A DNA stretch of 7,206 bases from Candidatus Poribacteria bacterium (GTDB lineage Bacteria > Poribacteria > WGA-4E > GCA-2687025): the NCBI GenBank assembly GCA_002687025.1, contig NYZG01000437.1:1-7206 (forward strand), in the 5' to 3' direction. Below are positions 4,394 to 7,206 of this stretch, in pieces. The notes under the pieces are model-generated. The model made no database searches. It was not told where the DNA came from and was given only the letters and a program-made list of their open reading frames with translations. How positions within the stretch are numbered: the first letter of the stretch is position 1; the number at the start of each line of letters is the position of its first letter. A program made the translations under genes and the position numbers.

Positions 4394-6280
4394 ATGAACG
4401 CGCCCGGACACGCCCCGGCGCCACCCGCATGGGTGTCGTGGCTCCGAAAGGCCTCTTTTCCCGGCAGTCTGCTCCTGCTGATCCTCGCGTCGCTTCTGCC
4501 TCCGCTGAAGCGCGCGATGCCTGTCGACCCGGCCGTCGTACCGATGCTCATCGGCGGCGCCGTCATCGGCTACAGGACCATCGTCGCGACGATCGAGACG
4601 CGCCGTTTGACCGCGGGATCGCTCGTCGTGCTTGCGCTGATCGGCACGGCGTACGTCGGCGAGTACATTGCGGGAGCAGTCGTCGCGCTGATGATGATCG
4701 GCGGCGAGTGGCTGGAGGACCTGACCCTCGAAAAGACGCGCAACGCCGTGCGCGCGCTCGTGAGACTCACGCCGGACGAGGCGACCGTGTGGGAGGCGGA
4801 CGAGTGGCGCCTGCGGCCTGTGTCGGCCGTCACGCCGGGCGACCGCGTCCTCATCCGCCCGGGTGAGTCCGTGCCGGTCGACGGGACTATCGTCGAGGGC
4901 GACGCCGTCCTGGACGAGGCAACGCTCACGGGCGAGTCCACACCTGTTGAGAAAACCGTCGGCGATCCCGTCTTCGCCGGAACCGTCAATGCCTCGGGGG
5001 CCGTCGAGGTGACCGCCGACAAGGTTGGGGCGGACACGACCCTCGGCACGATCATCCGCGTCGTGCACGAGGCGCAGGAGCGCAAGGGCTCCACGCAGCG
5101 CGCGGCGGACAAGTTCGCTACGTACTTCACGCCTGCCATCCTGCTCATCTGCGCGGGGGTCTGGTTCGTGACGCACGATCTCATGCGCGTCATGGCCGTG
5201 CTGGTGATCGCCTGTCCGTGCGCGCTTGTGCTGGCGACGCCAACAGCCGTTGTCGCGGCCGTCGGCAATGCGGCGAAGCGCGGCGCCCTCATCAAGGGCG
5301 GGGTCGTATTGGAGCAACTCGGCCGCGTCGACGCCGTCTGCTTCGACAAGACCGGCACGCTGACGCGCGGCAAGCTCGAACTCGCGGACGCGACGGGCTT
5401 CGGCGACGTGGACGGCGCGGCTGTCCTCGCGCTCGCCGCCGCCGCCGAGAGCCGCTCCGAGCATCCCATCGCGCGCGCCATCGAGGACGCCAACGCGAAC
5501 GCCGACGGCCCCGCGATGGAAAGCCGGTCGTTCGCACAAGCCTTTGGCGTGGGCGTGCGTGCCGATGTCGAGGGGGCCGACGTGTGGGTCGGCAACCGTC
5601 GCCTGCTGGACCAACTCACCGAGGACGCCGGCCGGGACGAGGCCGACCGATACCTCGCCGAACAGGAACGCAAAGGCCGGACGGCCCTCGTCGTGTCGCG
5701 CGACGGCATTTGCATCGGTGGGCTGGCGACTGCGGACGCGCTACGCCCCGAGGCTCCCGACGCCGTAGCCGCGCTGCGCGAAGCGGGCGTGTCGCGCGTC
5801 GCGATGCTCACAGGAGACCACGAGACGACCGCGCGCGCCATAGCCGCTCAGGTCGGCATCGACGAAGTGGTCGCGCAACTCCTCCCGACCGAGAAGCTGG
5901 AAGCAGTCGAGCGGATGAAGGGCGAGGGCCTCGTCGTCGCGATGATCGGGGACGGCGTGAACGACGCGCCCGCGCTGACGCTCGCGGACGTGGGCATCGC
6001 GATGGGCGCCGCCGGCACGGATGTCGCCATCGAATCGGCCGGCATGGCCCTCATGGGCGAGGACCTGCGCCTGCTCGGAGACATGTTCGCCCTGGGTCGA
6101 CGCACACTGCGGATCATCCGGCAGAACATCTGGGTATTCGCCGTCGGCGTGAATCTGGCCGGCATCGCGCTGGCGAGTGGCGGCTTCCTGAGTCCTGTGA
6201 TGGCGGCCGTGGTGCACAACATCGCCTCCGCGTTCGTTGTACTCAACTCCGCCCGCCTGCTAGCATTCCGAGCGCGATAG
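4394..6280 (+). CDS. P1B-type heavy-metal-translocating ATPase without N-terminal metal-binding domain
   Basis: This encodes 628 residues. The ATG at 4394 follows GAGGGA (4381-4386) by 7 bases. It is an inner-membrane pump that exports metal ions at the cost of ATP. Four N-terminal helices are visible (about 22-38, 46-64, 73-88, 90-106). The actuator domain carries TGES at 179-182, and the ion-site motif CPC is at 274-276 in TM6. The phosphorylation motif DKTGT has Asp318; SEHP (355-358) binds adenine; MLTGD ends at Asp475; GDGVNDAP spans 519-526. The last two helices are about 577-595 and 600-618. All catalytic residues are intact. There is no HMA domain and only one His in the first 100 residues. 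TM7 carries Asn587, and TM8 reads VVHNIASAFVVLNSARLL (His608, Asn609, Ser612). TM8 lacks the MxxSS of Cu pumps, the Asp-Gly of Zn/Cd/Pb pumps and the HEG(G/S)T of P1B-4 Co/Fe pumps; I recall similar HN motifs in mycobacterial CtpC. Substrate is therefore uncertain; context suggests Ni/Co or another divalent metal. Confidence 0.93.
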   Translation: MNAPGHAPAPPAWVSWLRKASFPGSLLLLILASLLPPLKRAMPVDPAVVPMLIGGAVIGYRTIVATIETRRLTAGSLVVLALIGTAYVGEYIAGAVVALMMIGGEWLEDLTLEKTRNAVRALVRLTPDEATVWEADEWRLRPVSAVTPGDRVLIRPGESVPVDGTIVEGDAVLDEATLTGESTPVEKTVGDPVFAGTVNASGAVEVTADKVGADTTLGTIIRVVHEAQERKGSTQRAADKFATYFTPAILLICAGVWFVTHDLMRVMAVLVIACPCALVLATPTAVVAAVGNAAKRGALIKGGVVLEQLGRVDAVCFDKTGTLTRGKLELADATGFGDVDGAAVLALAAAAESRSEHPIARAIEDANANADGPAMESRSFAQAFGVGVRADVEGADVWVGNRRLLDQLTEDAGRDEADRYLAEQERKGRTALVVSRDGICIGGLATADALRPEAPDAVAALREAGVSRVAMLTGDHETTARAIAAQVGIDEVVAQLLPTEKLEAVERMKGEGLVVAMIGDGVNDAPALTLADVGIAMGAAGTDVAIESAGMALMGEDLRLLGDMFALGRRTLRIIRQNIWVFAVGVNLAGIALASGGFLSPVMAAVVHNIASAFVVLNSARLLAFRAR

Positions 6281-6301
6281 TCCCGCATACCACGGTCGCC
6301 T

Positions 6302-6307
6302 GGAGAG
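6302..6307 (+). promoter_or_regulatory. Ribosome binding site supporting a GTG start for the CDF gene
   Basis: GGAGAG lies 6 bases upstream of the GTG at 6314. The reading frame is open from the ATPase stop (6278-6280) onwards in the same frame, so the start has to be chosen by this site. The next in-frame ATG is far inside TM1. Confidence 0.65.
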
Positions 6308-6313
6308 CCGCCC

Positions 6314-7206
6314 GTGTCGCATCCACCCACTATCTCGCATCCACAAGATGAGCCGCGCGCGTCGTGCGCGCACGAGCACAGACCCCTGCAGCACGCCCAC
6401 GGACACGCCCATGCGCACGAGGGTACCGGCGGCCACGCCCACCATCATCACGTAGACCTGCACCGACCGCGTCAACGTCGCGCCTTCTTCGTCTGCATCG
6501 TGTTGACGCTCGTGATGATGGTCGTCGAGTTCGCGGCGGGCGTGGCGACCGGCAGTCTGATGCTCATCAGCGACGCGGTGCACATGCTGTCGCACGCCGC
6601 GGCCTTGGGCATCAGCTTCCTCGCGTTGCTGCTGGCTCAACGGAAGGCGGGGCAGGCGTTCCCGTACGGCCTGTACCGGGTGGAGATACTCGCGGCGCTC
6701 GCCAACGGCCTCACGTTGGCGGCCTTCACGATCTGGATCGCGTACGAGAGCGTGCAACGCATCCTGACTCCAGTAGCTGTCTCCGCGGGCGAGGTGACGA
6801 TCGTCGCCCTCGTCGGGCTCGCCGTTAACGTGACGACCGCGCTGATCCTGTCGCGTGCCGGCCTCGAGGATCTGAACACCAAGAGCGCATTCCTGCACAT
6901 GATCGGGGACACGCTGTCGTCGGTGGCGATCGTCGCGGGCGGAGTGCTCATCTACTTCACCGGCTGGCGACTCGTCGACCCCATCCTGAGCGTCGTCGTG
7001 GCATTCGTGATCGGGCGTTGGTCCTGGGGGCTCCTTCGCGACTCGACACTCATCCTCATGGAGCGCAAACCCGCGCATGTGGATCTTGGCGAGGTCGAGG
7101 AGAAACTGCTGGCGGAGATCCCCGAGGTTCGCGCGGTGCACGACCTGCACGTCTGGGAAATCACGTCGCAGTTCGTGTGCCTGTCCGCCCCCGTCATCGT
7201 CGACGA
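6314..7206 (+). CDS. Cation diffusion facilitator, His-rich N-terminus, HxxxH in TM2 (3' truncated)
   Basis: This gene starts at GTG 6314 and runs off the window after 297 codons with no stop; the family is usually somewhat longer. CDF proteins are dimeric proton/metal antiporters of the inner membrane. Residues 1-50 carry 15 histidines (for example HAHGHAHAHEG and HAHHHH) and would face the cytoplasm. Six helices follow (about 56-78, 81-108, 123-144, 158-180, 191-215, 219-240), then the start of the cytoplasmic ferredoxin-like domain, ending in VRAVHDLHVWEIT, a family hallmark. The transport site is His90 and His94 in TM2 (DAVHMLSH) plus His195 and Asp199 in TM5 (HMIGD). Most Zn-type CDFs have HxxxD in TM2; here the Asp is His. 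I recall HxxxH in DmeF-type Co/Ni exporters, which are paired with CsoR/RcnR-type regulators. The TM4-TM5 loop is short and lacks the His cluster typical of ZnT proteins. It is the fourth gene of the operon, 33 bases after the ATPase. Confidence 0.92.
   Translation, partial: MSHPPTISHPQDEPRASCAHEHRPLQHAHGHAHAHEGTGGHAHHHHVDLHRPRQRRAFFVCIVLTLVMMVVEFAAGVATGSLMLISDAVHMLSHAAALGISFLALLLAQRKAGQAFPYGLYRVEILAALANGLTLAAFTIWIAYESVQRILTPVAVSAGEVTIVALVGLAVNVTTALILSRAGLEDLNTKSAFLHMIGDTLSSVAIVAGGVLIYFTGWRLVDPILSVVVAFVIGRWSWGLLRDSTLILMERKPAHVDLGEVEEKLLAEIPEVRAVHDLHVWEITSQFVCLSAPVIVD

Noticed and set aside
3950..5614. 554-codon minus-strand open frame opposite the regulator and ATPase
   Set aside because: Low-complexity Arg/Asp/His/Gly composition typical of an antisense shadow. 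It covers unmistakable ATPase motifs on the other strand.
6260..7150. 296-codon minus-strand open frame opposite the CDF gene
   Set aside because: Shadow composition only. The plus strand in the same region encodes an intact CDF with its helices and HVW motif.

Overview
This is a GC-rich stretch (roughly two thirds G+C by eye) of bacterial DNA with tightly packed genes. Several products have Sec-type signal peptides. Genes like the DUF5060/collagen-binding-type glycosidase and the PD40 propeller are common in uncultured Gram-negative groups (Planctomycetes, Poribacteria, Armatimonadota and similar lineages). Nothing in the window fixes the phylum, so that placement is a weak guess.

Layout. 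(1) Positions 2-2704, plus strand: a translationally linked run. It holds the end of an aldo/keto reductase, a secreted right-handed beta-helix protein broken by an apparent one-base deletion in a G run at 493-495, and a secreted DUF5060/TIM-barrel glycosidase-like protein. The junctions are stop/start overlaps (TGATG at 194-198, ATGA at 1199-1202). (2) Positions 2718-3641, minus strand: a secreted six-bladed PD40/TolB-type propeller whose W-[AS]-P-[DN]-G motif recurs exactly every 44 residues. It converges on the glycosidase gene with only 13 bases between. (3) Positions 3642-3859: a control region with a good sigma70-type promoter and a C4/G6 tract just downstream that looks like a CsoR/RcnR-family operator. 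(4) Positions 3860 to the window end, plus strand: a compact metal-efflux operon. It encodes a CsoR/RcnR-family sensor, an unrecognised 59-residue His-rich single-pass membrane protein, a P1B-type metal ATPase with no N-terminal metal-binding domain, and a His-rich cation diffusion facilitator (CDF) that runs off the end.

How it fits together. The sensor has His19, Cys51, His76 and Cys80 at exactly the spacing of the four-ligand H-C-H-C set known from the nickel sensor InrS. The CDF has HxxxH in place of the usual HxxxD in TM2, a change I recall from DmeF-type Co/Ni exporters. Both point towards Ni(II)/Co(II) rather than Cu(I). The ATPase's TM8 motif (H608-N609 with S612) fits neither the copper, the Zn/Cd nor the classical cobalt P1B signatures. 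The most interesting item is the small His-rich membrane protein between sensor and ATPase: it may be a detached metal-binding module or accessory subunit for the pump. The CDF is open to the end of the window without a stop, in the same frame as the ATPase.
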